Assembly (NCBI RefSeq): GCF_013404075.1
Contig: NZ_JACBJQ010000041.1
Coordinates: 1-50,159, forward strand
Source: Mycolicibacterium vinylchloridicum
GTDB lineage: Bacteria > Actinomycetota > Actinomycetes > Mycobacteriales > Mycobacteriaceae
Reading direction: 5' to 3'
DNA: 50,159 nt
Within the stretch, counting starts at the first letter, position 1. Each line of letters opens with the position of its first letter. Of this stretch, positions 50,035 through 50,159 are shown piece by piece. Position numbers and translations under genes: made by a program. Under the pieces are notes generated by a model. It ran no database searches and was not told where the DNA came from. It saw only the letters and a list, made by a program, of their open reading frames with translations.

Positions 50035-50159
50035 TCAAGTCCAGGGGCGTGGTGTACGACGTCGTCGTGTGATTCTTCGATGTGATGGTTCAGGCGGTCA
50101 GTGCCGCGGGGGTGGCCTCCTGTTCGGTCGGTGAGCTCTGATCGGCTCGGGATTTGCTG
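50034..50159 (-). mobile_element. Terminal part of an insertion sequence (IS256-like), contig ends inside it
   Basis: From about 50034 the sequence GTCAAGTCCAGGGGCGTGG fits a terminal inverted repeat of the IS256/Mutator type (minus-strand end ACACCACGCCCCTGGACTTGAC). A coding tail comes after it on the minus strand. The other end of the element and any target duplication lie outside the window. Breaking at an IS is usual for short-read contigs. Confidence 0.6.
50090..50158 (-). CDS. Transposase C-terminal end (partial)
   Basis: The last 22 codons before a TGA at 50092-50090 read SKSRADQSSPTEQEATPAAL followed by TA. The polar, Ala/Thr-rich tail and its place 50-60 bp inside the presumed inverted repeat fit a transposase C-terminus. 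No catalytic residues are in view, so the family rests on the terminal repeat and is tentative. Confidence 0.45.
   Translation of the reverse strand, partial: SKSRADQSSPTEQEATPAALTA

Noticed and set aside
117..50159. CRISPR arrays, tRNA or rRNA genes, phage genes
   Set aside because: I saw no regularly spaced repeats, cloverleaf or rRNA sequence, or phage structural genes in the window.

Overview
This window is chromosomal DNA of a high-GC actinobacterium, almost certainly a fast-growing mycobacterium (Mycolicibacterium type). I base this on gene order recalled from M. tuberculosis. The blocks secD-yajC / gabT / fadD9-type carboxylic acid reductase / ruvB-ruvA-ruvC, and yebC / pdxT-tesB-pdxS / Nudix-pimA-patA-pgsA-HIT-thrS, are the Rv2587c to Rv2614c backbone. 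Accessory genes with mycobacterial hallmarks are set into it: many TetR regulators, SDRs, a CAR, PIM biosynthesis, and a poly-Thr Hsp70-like membrane protein. I found no rRNA, tRNA or CRISPR.

Layout. Positions 1-116 are not genomic: 51-116 is a degenerate but complete Illumina/Nextera i7 adapter joined to truncated secD. 117-1242: secD (5' part) and yajC. 1374-4980: nitroreductase, then gabT with an aldehyde dehydrogenase (GABA/aminoaldehyde catabolism). 5063-8772: FadR-type regulator divergent from an alcohol dehydrogenase coupled to a gene of unknown function, then a membrane protein. 8985-16142: CAR, a lipoprotein hydrolase, a membrane GGDEF cyclase, and TetR with a PhyH dioxygenase. 16135-18738: DUF1304 and ruvB-A-C, with an SOS box in front of ruvC. 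18833-22572: cupin-TetR, a small secreted protein, a small membrane protein and a molybdopterin oxidoreductase. 22575-27386: yebC, TetR divergent from a CocE-type hydrolase, CMD plus a 3-hydroxyisobutyrate dehydrogenase homologue, and a 47-aa small ORF. 27473-36355: vitamin B6 synthase with TesB, then an unbroken chain of overlapping genes thrS-HIT-pgsA-patA-pimA-Nudix that builds phosphatidylinositol and its mannosides. 36418-39834: small membrane protein, thioesterase, DUF1990, GAF-ANTAR regulator and a SigG-like ECF sigma factor. 39996-44571: two SDRs, then a tightly overlapped operon of glycosyltransferase, acyl-CoA-dehydrogenase-like protein, PIG-L deacetylase and NodS-like methyltransferase. 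44582-50014: Hsp70-like poly-Thr protein, TetR, reductase, SDR and a divergent thiolase-like protein. 50017 to the end: the start of a DUF35-type partner, cut by an insertion sequence in which the contig stops.

The best candidates for undescribed biology are the glycosyltransferase/ACAD/PIG-L/methyltransferase operon (41545-44571), whose enzyme set parallels Nod-factor chemistry, and the thiolase-like protein at 48809, which lacks the thiolase Cys and His and is paired with an IS-broken DUF35 gene (an Ltp2-type aldolase pair by inference). Several good operator palindromes lie in divergent promoters. Both contig ends carry information: one is adapter read-through and the other is an IS junction.
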